DNA from: JALEFZ01 sp038527485
GTDB taxonomy: Bacteria; Bacteroidota; Bacteroidia; J057
Direction of reading: 5' to 3'
Assembly: GCA_038527485.1 (NCBI GenBank)
Contig: JBCBFT010000018.1
Span: 21,329-85,328 of the forward strand
Length of the DNA stretch: 64,000 nucleotides
Shown here: piece after piece, positions 45,671 through 55,814 of the stretch
Numbering within the stretch: position 1 is the first letter of the stretch
Layout of the letters: the number at the start of each line of letters is the position of its first letter
Notes under the pieces: generated by a model
The model's input: only the letters and a program-made list of their open reading frames with translations
The model's database searches: none
Told to the model about the DNA's origin: nothing
Program-made: the position numbers and the translations under genes

Positions 45671-47568
45671 ACTTTCTCTTTGGGAAGCTCAATGAAAAAG
45701 GTTGAGCCCTCTTGCAGCTGCGATTTGAGATGTAGATGGCCTTTGTGCTGATAAATAATTTTGGTACAAATGGCCAATCCCAATCCTGTCCCTGGGTATT
45801 CGTCTTGTGTGTGGAGCCGTTGAAAGGCTTTGAAAATCTGCTTTTGGTAGGAGGCATCGATTCCTATCCCATTGTCCTTCACCCATATAAGATGATAATT
45901 TGGATGGGCTTTGTAGCCAATCTCTATTTCGGGGGTATCTTTTCCCTTAAACTTAATGGCGTTACTGATCAGATTTTGGAATAGCTGTCGTATGCTCGAT
46001 CTTCTCCCTTGGATGATAGGAAGCGCATCTACTTGCAATTGAGCCTTCGACTCGTTGATCTGTCGATTGAGTTGTTGTTTGACTTCTATCACGACTTCAT
46101 TGAGATCCACCGCAACGAATGCTTGTTCATTTTGCCCCACACTCGCATAAATCAACAGATCTGTCAGAAGACGATTCATCTGATGTATCCCGCCAATGAT
46201 GAAATCAAGGTACATCTTCAAATCAGGATCTTCGCTCGTACCAAATTTCTTCACCAGCAATGTGCTGAAGCTCCCAATCGTCCGAAGGGGTTGTTTCAAA
46301 TCGTGAGAGACCGCATGGGCAAAGTCCTCTAACTCTGAATTAGAGCGCATGAGTTCCCTGTTGGAGCGCTCGATCTCATCATTCTTGACACGTAAGTCCT
46401 GGTTATGTCGAGACTGAATCCGCAGCAAGAAGTAAACAGCCGTCAATCCCCCCACCAATAAAACTCCCAATAAAATCGTCAGAATAAAGTAGTTTTGCAG
46501 TCGAAACACTTCTTGCTCCTGCTCCTTCAATTTCAATTCTTTGTCCTTGATGCGCAGCTCCAAGCTGGTTCTCATCTGCTCAAGTCCATTGGCACGCTCC
46601 TCTCTATAAATCGAATCCCTGAGTAATGAAGCTTTCAGCAGGCAAGCATGCGCCTCCTCGTATTTGCTGAACCGTGCATGCATTTGGGCCAGTGCTTCCA
46701 TCCCTTCGAGTTGCATCCTGGCAGCCTGAATAGAACGGCTCAAACGAACACCTGCATAAATAAGAACTTCAGCTGAGTCTTGCTCACCTAGCAGGGTGTA
46801 GATGCCTCCAAGTTTGATCTTATCGCTAGCGATAAAGTATGGATTGTCTAACTGCTCCCGGATCCGCAAAGCCGTCTCCATTTCTTTACGCGCGACAGGG
46901 AGATTAGCTTCTTCTCTATAGAGCTGAGAAAGTGCTTCATACGTGGAAGCCATCGCTTTTTCATCCTGATTGTCTTGGGCAATCTGTAAAGCGTATTGAT
47001 AGTTGCTGAGTGCCGTTGTCTTCTTCCCTTTTCTCAGGGCAATGTCTCCTAGATTGATCAAGGAATAAGCCATACCCGTACGATCACCAATAATATTCCT
47101 TACATCTAGGGACTTTCGAAAATATACCGATGCCAAGCTGTCATTCCCCTCCTCCTTCAAAACCAAACCAAGATTGTTGTACGTACGCCCCAAGCCCAGA
47201 GAGTCTTTGACCTGCTCTCCAAGATTACGGGAGCTAAACAGATAATCTGCTGACTTACTCAAATCCCCTAAATACCAGTTGAGTACACCCAGTATATACA
47301 AAGATCTGGCTTCTCCTTGGGAGTCTCGCAGTGCCTGGGACTTTTCCAACGCCATCTGCGCATAGGAGACTCCTTGAGCGGGTTCACTGGTTTTCAGTGC
47401 AAAAGCGATCTCATTGAGCCAAAATACCTCTTGTGCCTCATCATGCGGTTGCTCCAGTTTGAGAAGAAGACTATCTACAAATAGCTGATCATTTCCCAAT
47501 GTAGAGAGAGGAGCAAGTATCAGGCTACATATCAGAAGCCCTAAGATATTTTGACAAAAGCTAGACAT
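45667..47568 (-). CDS. TPR-repeat sensor histidine kinase
   Basis: 633 aa. A signal peptide (residues 1-25) is followed by tetratricopeptide repeats (about 35-300, for example RTYNNLGLVLKEEGND and AYSLINLGDIALRKGKK), a coiled coil (320-355), a membrane helix (about 355-378) and the HisKA domain with phosphorylated His near 420 in AVSHDLKQPLRT. The HATPase has NLISNAIKF, DNGIGID and GTGLGLAIC. TPRs outside the membrane suggest sensing of a protein or peptide. No response regulator is adjacent, so the partner is unknown. Confidence 0.9.
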   Translation of the reverse strand: MSSFCQNILGLLICSLILAPLSTLGNDQLFVDSLLLKLEQPHDEAQEVFWLNEIAFALKTSEPAQGVSYAQMALEKSQALRDSQGEARSLYILGVLNWYLGDLSKSADYLFSSRNLGEQVKDSLGLGRTYNNLGLVLKEEGNDSLASVYFRKSLDVRNIIGDRTGMAYSLINLGDIALRKGKKTTALSNYQYALQIAQDNQDEKAMASTYEALSQLYREEANLPVARKEMETALRIREQLDNPYFIASDKIKLGGIYTLLGEQDSAEVLIYAGVRLSRSIQAARMQLEGMEALAQMHARFSKYEEAHACLLKASLLRDSIYREERANGLEQMRTSLELRIKDKELKLKEQEQEVFRLQNYFILTILLGVLLVGGLTAVYFLLRIQSRHNQDLRVKNDEIERSNRELMRSNSELEDFAHAVSHDLKQPLRTIGSFSTLLVKKFGTSEDPDLKMYLDFIIGGIHQMNRLLTDLLIYASVGQNEQAFVAVDLNEVVIEVKQQLNRQINESKAQLQVDALPIIQGRRSSIRQLFQNLISNAIKFKGKDTPEIEIGYKAHPNYHLIWVKDNGIGIDASYQKQIFKAFQRLHTQDEYPGTGLGLAICTKIIYQHKGHLHLKSQLQEGSTFFIELPKEKV

Positions 47569-47686
47569 TCCTTTTCACATGAAGATATTACAAGTTTGAA
47601 GTGTCAATCTTCCAATTATAGGTATCAGTCGTACACGTTCACAAATCAAAACGGTGAGTCAATGGCCCCAAGTCTCTACCGTAAAG

Positions 47687-49690
47687 TTATCCATTGAGCA
47701 ACTGACGAACAGCATCTTCTACCTTGTTTACAGGCAGTCTACAACTATAGCCTTCACATACATAGATGGTGGTCTCCGAAGGCTGCTTATCCTTTAGCAG
47801 AGGCAAAGTAGAAGCGTCTTGGGTCCCCATGGTTACTTTGTGAGGATAATACGCCTCATGAATAGCTGAAAGATACTCTAATGCATGCTCTCCCACAACG
47901 GCAACCTCATAAAAAGGGAATATTTTCTGAAGGGCCAACTGCATCCATTTCGCATGCCAAGAAGGAGAAATAAGGATATCTCCTTTCATCGCATGAAGGA
48001 TTTCCTCTGCTCGTAGGCTATAAAAAGATTTTCCCGTCAGCTTACCTAAGATAAATAGATTGTGTGCAGTCACAGCGTTGGAGCTAGGAATCACATCATC
48101 TTGTCGTTCAATCTTGCGCTTCACAAAGGTCGGTTCCTCATCGGATGTGTAGGTATATAGCCCCATTTCTCCCTCATAAAAGTGCACATCCACATATCCT
48201 TGCCACTTCTCTGCCTGCTCCAACCACCGCTCATCAAACGTCACTTGATAAAGCGCCAAAAAGGCTTCGATCATATGTCCATAATCGTCCAAAAAGCCCG
48301 CAATTTTTCCTTCTCCCTGAAAAGATCGAAACAGTCGTTGCCCATCCGTCATATGATCTACGAAAAATGTAGCTGCACGCTGGGCCATGTGGAGATAGTG
48401 ATCTATACCCAACGCTTGATAAGCATCTACCAGACCTTTGATCATCAGACCATTCCACGAGGTCAAAATCTTGTGGTCCAACCCTGGACGAACACGTCTC
48501 TCTCGTGCTTCTCGCAAGATCTTTCTTCCCTCTGCCATAGAAGCTACAAAGGCTGTCTCGTCTAGCTGCCATCGAGCCGCAAACTCCGCTTCTGTTTCTA
48601 GTACAAAGGGAATATTTCTCCCTTCCCAGTTCCCTCCTGGCAGTATATTATAATAGTCGCAGAAGTTTCGATAATCTTCTCCTAGCAATGTCTGGACTTC
48701 CTGAAAGCTCCATACATAGAATCTTCCTTCTTCTCCTTCGGAGTCCGCATCTAAGGAAGCATAAAACGCCCCCTCGGGTGAAGTAAGCTCTCTCGCTACA
48801 AAATCTACTGTACGGGTGATAACTTCCTGATAGAGTCTCCGAGGCTGCTGGCGATAGGCTTCTGCATAGAGCGACAGCAGCTGCCCATTGTCATAGAGCA
48901 TCTTCTCAAAGTGGGGGACCTTCCAGTGTGGATCTACGGAGTAGCGCGCAAAGCCTCCCCCGATCTGGTCAAAAATCCCTCCAAAAGCCATCTTTTCGAG
49001 TGTATTCTCCGCCAGGAATAGTAAGCGTTGATCTTGTAGATAATAAGCCGAACGAAGCAACAGCAGATTATTTTGGGGAAGTGGAAACTTATTGGCCTCC
49101 ACATTCCTTCCTCCCCACTCGGGGTCCATCTCTTCTACCCACGAATCCATCAGGGCCTCAAACTCTCCACGTTGAATTTGCCCTTTGGGTTGGGTCGGAT
49201 CTATCGTATCTAGGGTTTCGATTGCACTGAGCAGTTCCTTGGCGTAGGTCTCGGCACGATCAGGATCTTGAATCCAGGTCTGTGCTACTTGCTGTAGGAC
49301 GCCCGTCCAGTGATGCTTGGGGAAGTAGGTTCCCCCATATATCGGTCTGCCATCGGGCAGCGCAATTGCATTTAAAGGCCAACCTCCGCGACGGGTCATC
49401 AGCATGACCGCATCCATGTAGACCTTGTCGATGTCAGGGCGCTCCTCTCGGTCTACTTTGATGTTGACAAAATACTGATTCATCAACGCAGCGACCTCCT
49501 CATCTTCAAAACACTCTCGCTCCATGACATGGCACCAATGACAAGCAGCATAACCAATGCTCACCAAGATGAGCTTATTCTCTCGCTTTGCCTTTTCGAG
49601 GGCTTCCTCTCCCCAAGGATACCAGTCTACAGGATTGTGTGCATGCTGCAAAAGGTAAGGACTATGCGCAGCCGCTAGTCTATTGGGCAT
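47687..49690 (-). CDS. Thioredoxin-domain protein of the YyaL/DUF255 family
   Basis: 667 aa, normal length. The N-terminal DUF255 thioredoxin-like domain starts NRLAAAHSPYLLQHAHNPVDW and holds the CxxC motif in AACHWCHVMERECF (Cys near residues 48 and 51). The C-terminal part is an (alpha/alpha)6-barrel as in N-acylglucosamine-2-epimerase-like proteins (KVPHFEKMLYDNGQLL, HKILTSWNGLMIKGL). Function in bacteria is undefined; a role in redox or sugar metabolism is only proposed. Single gene, cytoplasmic. Confidence 0.9.
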   Translation of the reverse strand: MPNRLAAAHSPYLLQHAHNPVDWYPWGEEALEKAKRENKLILVSIGYAACHWCHVMERECFEDEEVAALMNQYFVNIKVDREERPDIDKVYMDAVMLMTRRGGWPLNAIALPDGRPIYGGTYFPKHHWTGVLQQVAQTWIQDPDRAETYAKELLSAIETLDTIDPTQPKGQIQRGEFEALMDSWVEEMDPEWGGRNVEANKFPLPQNNLLLLRSAYYLQDQRLLFLAENTLEKMAFGGIFDQIGGGFARYSVDPHWKVPHFEKMLYDNGQLLSLYAEAYRQQPRRLYQEVITRTVDFVARELTSPEGAFYASLDADSEGEEGRFYVWSFQEVQTLLGEDYRNFCDYYNILPGGNWEGRNIPFVLETEAEFAARWQLDETAFVASMAEGRKILREARERRVRPGLDHKILTSWNGLMIKGLVDAYQALGIDHYLHMAQRAATFFVDHMTDGQRLFRSFQGEGKIAGFLDDYGHMIEAFLALYQVTFDERWLEQAEKWQGYVDVHFYEGEMGLYTYTSDEEPTFVKRKIERQDDVIPSSNAVTAHNLFILGKLTGKSFYSLRAEEILHAMKGDILISPSWHAKWMQLALQKIFPFYEVAVVGEHALEYLSAIHEAYYPHKVTMGTQDASTLPLLKDKQPSETTIYVCEGYSCRLPVNKVEDAVRQLLNG

Positions 49691-49831
49691 AGGCTATATT
49701 TATTGATTTGCGGCAAAGGTACTGAAACTATTGAAAAGGGAATACATAGCGTACGAAGGAACAGACAAAAAGAAAGGAGAAATAGAAAAAAGTGCTATTT
49801 CTCCTCATAAATACCCTATGATCATTTCTTC

Positions 49832-52216
49832 CTATCCATTAGAAGCACCAGGCATCGTATTTCGAATCGTTTCAATATTTTTCAATACGGCAGCATTGGC
49901 GCCTGTCAACTCAAGAATACTTCCTGCGCCTTGGAAGATGCTGATCCCCCATAGCACAGCGATTCCAATATCCTCACCTTCTCCCCATGTAGGATTGTCA
50001 TTGTAGAGAGCATACATCCCGACAACTACCGTGATGGCAAAACTAATCACCCCCTCAGCTATCCTTGAAATGGTAATATTTCTACGCGCTTTCCTAGCCA
50101 TCTTGTCGTAGAATGCGCGACGATCTTCGATGGTATTGCCTTCATTCATCTGCTTGGACTTCATCTTGGCGAAAGCCGTACCTTTTACAAGCGAGATAAC
50201 AGGATCAGATGTAGCGGCTTCTCCTCCCTTCTCTTTAAATTGCTGCTGCGCTTGTTTCAGACTTTTTAGGTAGGTTTCGACCTTCTTTTTAGCTTCTATA
50301 TAAGTGTCCTTAGCCTGTTTAAGTTGGGGCGTGGGAGAAGCGAGCATCTTTTTTCCACTATCCACCAACTGCTTAACCTCTGTAGTAGTAGGAGGTTTAA
50401 GCTCTTTCATTTGACTTTGCAGGACATCAAACTGGCAAAGATAGTAGGTAACTGAAACCTCACGTGCATCGTCCAAAGCCTCTCTTGCCGTTTCCCATGA
50501 TCTTGACTGTATCACTAGCTGTTTTATTCTGTTGCATTTCTCTGTATTCACTGAAGATACAGCAAGCGTTTCCGAGATGCCTGCCACATAGGACTGGAGC
50601 TTTTCTTTTAACTCATCTTCTACTTCCCCTATCCCATATCGTGTTTTCATCCATATCAATTCGTCTTGTGCTTCTGCTTTTATCTTTTTGTCCACCGCTT
50701 CCAATTCTTCTAACAGCTCTTGGTATATCCCTTCCTCAAAATAGACGGCTCCATATACCTTTAACTCCTCAAGGACAGAGGTCACCCACTTCGAAAGACC
50801 TGATTTGATTTTCCCTGCTGCCGCTTTTTGGATATTTGTCAATGCTGTATTCCAGATTGCTTCTTCCGGCGTCCCTATTCGACTGGTCCACTTAAAAGTT
50901 TCATTTCGTGTCAATAACCCTATAAAGTCCTCTCTATTGATCTCCAACTCCTTGAGATACGTCTCTTCCACTCCTGTCAAAAGCACATAGGTAGCTTCCC
51001 ATTTTTCAAATACGTTCCACTTCAATTGGATAGACTGCATCATAGCATCTAGGTTTTCCTGGTCTGCTCGATACAAGCGTCCTAAGAAGTCCTTCATCTC
51101 TGCACGTCGTTGAGAAAGGATGCGCGCAGGAGGACCTGCAAGATCTTCTTCCATCAGTCGGTAAGACTCAGCCAACAGCATACTGATGGATTCCTTCTTC
51201 TCTTCCCGTCTCTTGAAAAATGGCAACACTCCCTTGAACAACCATCCAATAACTGCACCTAGGGCAATCAATCCTACGGCTAGAGGCCAGCAAGCACGTA
51301 TCCAGACGTGAACGGTCTCCGTTGTAGGCTCACGCGTATCCGTTTCAACATAGATTTTCCCTGTGTAAGCACCTGGCGCATACGTCTCGCTCAATGCAAC
51401 TCTCACATCTTTTACTTCGCCTACTTCCACTCTAAAAGGCTGATTGGGTTGGGGATCTTTTTTATCTGATGTTTTGGCAAGTGAAAAAGTAGCAGAAAAA
51501 GGGCTGGGAATGGAAACATCTAGATCTAGATTTCCTAGTTTTCGCTTTTTGATGAATGAAAGCCACTGAATGTCTTTTACCAAAACAGCTTGTGCCCCTT
51601 TTCGCTTCTCATTCTTCAGCTTAAGGGATATTTCTCTACCACTTACTTGATTAAAAAAATAGTGTGTTCCTCCTAAGTTGTTGAGTGACGAGGTATCTAC
51701 CTTTACTTTTGCTGTATCTGGCAGTCGGTTTCGGATAAATCGAATGCTTCTTTGATAGCTTTTCTCTACGTACACAGCCTTCTGAATCGAGTCTCCTTTG
51801 GATAATCGGGAGTCATAAGAAAATGTAAGAAAAAATGTCACCTGCTCTCCAGGCAAAAGCTCCGTTTCGATTTTGACTACACTTCCTAAATTGGGCTGTA
51901 AGCGTACACTTTTCTTTTCGCTCTTCTCAAACGTATAGGTTCTATCACCATTGAAAAAGTACAGCGTGTAAGGAGTTCCAGACTTATTTTCAAAGGTACT
52001 CACACGTGCATCAATGTTGACAGGCTGAGCCGTATCAGCTGCCCCAAAGGTCAGTGCCCACTCTTCCTCAAAGTATGCAGAATCACTCCGAATAACAGGA
52101 ATATTTGTTTCATCAGAAATTTTGAGGGAATCCTGTGGGGGAAAGGCCCATAATGCTCCCAATCCATATACAAATCCCAGGAGCAAGAACAATCGTTTGA
52201 ATAGATGAAATATCAT
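49832..52216 (-). CDS. Large orphan membrane protein with beta-rich ectodomain and coiled-coil interior
   Basis: 794 aa. Signal segment at residues 1-25, then a beta-rich extracytoplasmic part (about 30-300) whose spacing (LQPNLGSVVKIETELLPGEQ, VRVALSETYAPGAYTGKIYVET) recalls Ig-like domains. A membrane helix follows at about 308-330 (WPLAVGLIALGAVIGWLF), then about 390 mostly helical, charged residues with coiled-coil character, and a hydrophobic pair at about 717-770 near the end. No enzymatic motif is seen. It may link an envelope-side structure to the cytoplasm. I do not recognise the family. Confidence 0.8.
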   Translation of the reverse strand: MIFHLFKRLFLLLGFVYGLGALWAFPPQDSLKISDETNIPVIRSDSAYFEEEWALTFGAADTAQPVNIDARVSTFENKSGTPYTLYFFNGDRTYTFEKSEKKSVRLQPNLGSVVKIETELLPGEQVTFFLTFSYDSRLSKGDSIQKAVYVEKSYQRSIRFIRNRLPDTAKVKVDTSSLNNLGGTHYFFNQVSGREISLKLKNEKRKGAQAVLVKDIQWLSFIKKRKLGNLDLDVSIPSPFSATFSLAKTSDKKDPQPNQPFRVEVGEVKDVRVALSETYAPGAYTGKIYVETDTREPTTETVHVWIRACWPLAVGLIALGAVIGWLFKGVLPFFKRREEKKESISMLLAESYRLMEEDLAGPPARILSQRRAEMKDFLGRLYRADQENLDAMMQSIQLKWNVFEKWEATYVLLTGVEETYLKELEINREDFIGLLTRNETFKWTSRIGTPEEAIWNTALTNIQKAAAGKIKSGLSKWVTSVLEELKVYGAVYFEEGIYQELLEELEAVDKKIKAEAQDELIWMKTRYGIGEVEDELKEKLQSYVAGISETLAVSSVNTEKCNRIKQLVIQSRSWETAREALDDAREVSVTYYLCQFDVLQSQMKELKPPTTTEVKQLVDSGKKMLASPTPQLKQAKDTYIEAKKKVETYLKSLKQAQQQFKEKGGEAATSDPVISLVKGTAFAKMKSKQMNEGNTIEDRRAFYDKMARKARRNITISRIAEGVISFAITVVVGMYALYNDNPTWGEGEDIGIAVLWGISIFQGAGSILELTGANAAVLKNIETIRNTMPGASNG

Positions 52217-52303
52217 ACATCCAATTTATTGCCCTTCCACGAAAAAAACAATACTCAAACCCACAAACTTACATGATTCTGACATATGCAAACATCTTCT
52301 AGT

Positions 52304-53218
52304 CTATTCCAAAATAAAGAGCTGTACACTTGGGAGATGCAGATTGAAGAACCCATAGCCTCGGTCTACATTCGTGGGATAGTTGACAGGCTCTGCAAGC
52401 AGGTTCGCAAATAGACTCGTAGCACTTCGCTGACGTGTCGTCAAGTACTCATAATAGCCCTTGCTGATATGAGACAGGGCAACTGCAATGGTATCTCCTG
52501 GCTGGAAGTTGGTGTAAGGAATGGTATCTGTAATCACAGCATTTGGGAATAATTGATCAGAATAGGTGTAAGTGGGCGGCCCCGCTTGACCGAAGAAAAT
52601 ATCGCTCGGATCTCCGTTGTCTGTCAGCGATACTTTGTAGGCATTGACCATGTAGTAACTCTCTCCTACCAAATCTTGCCACGAAGTCGCGATTTGCAGA
52701 ACCGTATCCGTGAATAGGGTATCGTTGAAAGTCAAAGATTGCGCCTCAAAGAAGTAATCCACATTTTCCCAATTCGCTACAGGTAAGACCTCACTCTGTG
52801 CAAAGGCCTCCAAGCCTGTAGCTGAATCATATACGCTCAGCATATAGGTATCACCTTCATACAGTGGGGTGAAAGCGGTCACATAAAACCCTCCCCCAAT
52901 ATTGATTAAGGTATCCACTCCATCTCGGTAGGCTACCGTCACGCGTGCACTATCCACCAAGATCTGATCCAGGAAATCATTGCTGAGCGTATCGCCATTT
53001 GACTCCGAAAACTCCAATGCGCCAAAGCTCCGACTCAACTGTACAAAGATGATTTGATCTCCCAATATCTGAGAAGCAACCACTAAGCTAGGCTCCAACT
53101 GCGGAATACTGATCTCCACAGGCTCAGGAATACAAGCGCTCATACTTGATAATAAGAACAATAGCCCAAGCAAAAATCCTAAGCTGTCGTTAAATCGAGA
53201 GGAAAAGAAGGAGTACAT
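52304..53218 (-). CDS. DUF4249 lipoprotein
   Basis: 304 aa from the ATG at 53218; the 25 codons before it are in frame but lack a signal. MYSFFSSRFN then a hydrophobic run ends at LSSMSAC, a lipobox with Cys near residue 29. The body (EISIPQLEPSLVVASQILGDQIIFVQLSRSFG, then YMLSVYDSATGLEAFAQSEVLP) matches DUF4249, which is usually found after a TonB receptor gene in Bacteroidota. It is 52 bp downstream of such a gene here. It may help substrate binding at the outer membrane. Confidence 0.85.
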   Translation of the reverse strand: MYSFFSSRFNDSLGFLLGLLFLLSSMSACIPEPVEISIPQLEPSLVVASQILGDQIIFVQLSRSFGALEFSESNGDTLSNDFLDQILVDSARVTVAYRDGVDTLINIGGGFYVTAFTPLYEGDTYMLSVYDSATGLEAFAQSEVLPVANWENVDYFFEAQSLTFNDTLFTDTVLQIATSWQDLVGESYYMVNAYKVSLTDNGDPSDIFFGQAGPPTYTYSDQLFPNAVITDTIPYTNFQPGDTIAVALSHISKGYYEYLTTRQRSATSLFANLLAEPVNYPTNVDRGYGFFNLHLPSVQLFILE

Positions 53219-53270
53219 ATATTTTTTCTTGCTGTGAGAATGAAAATGATAGGTGAAAGAAGTGAGCTGC

Positions 53271-55577
53271 CTAATACTCAAAGTTCCAGGCAATCGAAAG
53301 GACGCGTCCCAAGAAACTCGGCTGGGTATAAAAAAGCCCTTGCTCAGGTGTGTAGCGGATATCTACCCGAATCGGCGTCGGCGCATTGAAGAAATTGTAG
53401 ATGCCAAAGTTCCACTCCGAACGCAGGCGCTTGTGCGGCTTATTCTTCTTGACGAGGTTGAGATCAAAACGCGAAGCTGCTGTGAGTCGAGTCGAGTTGC
53501 GCTCGGCAAAGAGTGGGATGATCTCGACGCTTGTCAGGCTAGGGTTAGGTACGAGATACTGCCCGATCTGTGGTGTGAAGCGTGCCCCCGACAGATAATT
53601 GTAGACAGCTGAAATCGCCCAGGTTTCCGAAAGCTCATAAATAGCCACGACTGAGAGATCATGTCTGCGATCGTATTTGGCCCAAAATGGATTCCCCCCA
53701 TTCAATTCTTCAAACAATCGCTGAGAAAAAGACAAGGTATAGCCAATCCAGCCGCTGAGACGCCCTTCATCTCGCTTCAATAAGAACTCCAACCCATAGG
53801 ATTCTCCATCCCCCTGCAAGAGTTCCTGTTCAAAATTATCATTGAGGATGAGGTTCGCTCCCTCGCGATACTCCGTTAAGTTTTGCATTTGCTTATAGTA
53901 AGCCTCGATCGTGAACAGGGTATTGATCGATTCAAAATGTCGTGTGTAGCTCGCGGCATACTGATCGGCGATCTGAGGCTTGACATCACGCGTGACAGGA
54001 TACCAGAGATCCGTGGGCAGCGCCACGGTCGAGCTAGAAACTAAATGGACATATTGACGCATACGCGCATATCCTAGTTTCAAACTATTTTTGTCGTTGA
54101 GGGTGTAAACAGCCGAAAAACGGGGCTCCAAACCTGCATATACTTGCTCAGGTACTACCGCGCCCGATGCTCTCAACCCATACTGGATCTTCAGATTTTC
54201 TCTTGCTTGCCACTCATGCTGTAAATAAAGGGCGATTTCCTCCGAAAAAATCGGTTTGACCTCACCATCCCCTACAAGCTGCGAGATGTCCCCTGCTGCA
54301 CTGATGACATTGGGTCTGAATCGATGATGAATAAACTGCCCTCCAAAACGCAGCGTATGATCGGGATTGAGGAAATACCCATAATCCAATTTCAGTCCTA
54401 AGTCTTGTACCTCTGAGCCAATGAAAATCTGATTCTCTCCCACTTGGCCATTGATGTCGTATTTGAATCGTGTAAAAATCAAGGAGGTATTGGAAAACAG
54501 CTTTGAATTATATAAGTGATTCCATCTCAAGGTCGTCGTCACATTTCCCAAACGAAACCCAAAGTCGATCTCACCCAGTCCCAGCGAATCTGCTCCTGCT
54601 TCTTGAGTCTCAGAAGGCGTATACAATACATCATCGCCTAGATAGGTAGAAACATAGATGCGGTCTCGCTCGCCCAGGATCACATTGGCTTTGGCGTTCA
54701 GATCATAGAAATAGTAAGGCACGGTCACACCGATCAATCCAAAGACCTTGTCGATATAGGTCCGTCTGCCTGAGATGGTAAAGGAGGCTTTTTCTTTGAC
54801 GATGGGCCCCTCCACCGTCAGGCGAGACGAGAGCAGCCCGATTCCTCCTTTGACATGATAGGAATTCATATTTCCCTCATTCATTCTAATATCCAGTACA
54901 GAAGAAAGACGCCCTCCAAACTGCGCGGGGAAGCCTCCTTTGATCAGGTCTAAGTCTTTGAGCGCATCAGGATTGAAGACAGAGAAAAAGCCAAACAGGT
55001 GACTCACATTGTACACGACGGCTTCATCCAGCAAAATCAGATTTTGATCAGGATCTCCCCCTCTCACCAAAATAGAACTGGTCCCTTCTCCTCCTTTCGT
55101 CACGCCTGGCAGCAGTTGGATGACCTTCATCACATCTGCCTCTCCTCCAAGCGTTGGAATGATCTTTAAATCCTTCACTTTGAGATTGATCTGGCTCATC
55201 TGAGGAGATTTCACCTCATTGGCATAGGCGCTTTTTGAAGCAGAAATCACGACTTCCTTAACTTGAGTTCCGACTTCTTCTAGTTTCACATCTAAAAACT
55301 GGTCCTTATCCAATTGGATATCCAGCGTATCGGGTAGATAACCGATGTAGCTGATAATGATTTGATAGGAGCCTTTAGGAAGGGTAAGGGAGAAGAATCC
55401 GTAGGTATTGGTGTAGGTTCCCCTCTGCGCTTGAGGAGCCAAAATACTCCCTCCGACAAGTGCCTCACCCGATTGGACATCTTTTACATAGCCATTCAGG
55501 GTAAAGTTTTGAGAATGAACATGCGAGAGGAAAAAAGCGAAGAAAAAAAAGTAAATAACGAATCTCATAGGGGTCAT
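53271..55577 (-). CDS. TonB-dependent receptor with carboxypeptidase-like regulatory domain
   Basis: 768 aa. Signal peptide (1-22), then a CarboxypepD_reg-like domain (residues about 23-105, FTLNGYVKDVQSGEALVGGSI), plug domain (about 115-230, with VLVRGGDPDQNLILLDEAVVYNVSHLFGFFS) and a beta-barrel ending in an aromatic residue (LSIAWNFEY), typical of outer-membrane barrels. Such receptors import ligands with TonB energy; the substrate cannot be guessed. Paired with a DUF4249 lipoprotein gene downstream. Confidence 0.93.
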   Translation of the reverse strand: MTPMRFVIYFFFFAFFLSHVHSQNFTLNGYVKDVQSGEALVGGSILAPQAQRGTYTNTYGFFSLTLPKGSYQIIISYIGYLPDTLDIQLDKDQFLDVKLEEVGTQVKEVVISASKSAYANEVKSPQMSQINLKVKDLKIIPTLGGEADVMKVIQLLPGVTKGGEGTSSILVRGGDPDQNLILLDEAVVYNVSHLFGFFSVFNPDALKDLDLIKGGFPAQFGGRLSSVLDIRMNEGNMNSYHVKGGIGLLSSRLTVEGPIVKEKASFTISGRRTYIDKVFGLIGVTVPYYFYDLNAKANVILGERDRIYVSTYLGDDVLYTPSETQEAGADSLGLGEIDFGFRLGNVTTTLRWNHLYNSKLFSNTSLIFTRFKYDINGQVGENQIFIGSEVQDLGLKLDYGYFLNPDHTLRFGGQFIHHRFRPNVISAAGDISQLVGDGEVKPIFSEEIALYLQHEWQARENLKIQYGLRASGAVVPEQVYAGLEPRFSAVYTLNDKNSLKLGYARMRQYVHLVSSSTVALPTDLWYPVTRDVKPQIADQYAASYTRHFESINTLFTIEAYYKQMQNLTEYREGANLILNDNFEQELLQGDGESYGLEFLLKRDEGRLSGWIGYTLSFSQRLFEELNGGNPFWAKYDRRHDLSVVAIYELSETWAISAVYNYLSGARFTPQIGQYLVPNPSLTSVEIIPLFAERNSTRLTAASRFDLNLVKKNKPHKRLRSEWNFGIYNFFNAPTPIRVDIRYTPEQGLFYTQPSFLGRVLSIAWNFEY

Positions 55578-55680
55578 TTAGGGACTACTTACAGGACATA
55601 GTGGGGATGCAGGAGAGTCCGAAAGAAAAACTTTATCGTTTACTAGATAGCAAACGACTCAAAAAGGTTTACTCCTATGT

Positions 55681-55728
55681 ATTTTTTTATAAAAATTTGC
55701 CTGCTCATTCTGGTGAATAAGCAGGCAA
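55681..55728 (-). terminator. Rho-independent terminator of the rhodopsin-OmpA transcript
   Basis: On the minus strand TTGCCTGCTTATTC and GAATGAGCAGGCAA (55728-55697) form a 14-bp stem with one mismatch and a 4-nt loop, followed by ATTTTTAT. It lies about 87 nt past the OmpA-LamG stop codon. Confidence 0.85.
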
Positions 55729-55814
55729 TCAATCATAAAGCGCGCATAGACTAAGAGGAATCTAAGGTTTTGACTAGTACAGATGCCCTCTCCCATCTAT
55801 TGTCTCTTCTATAT

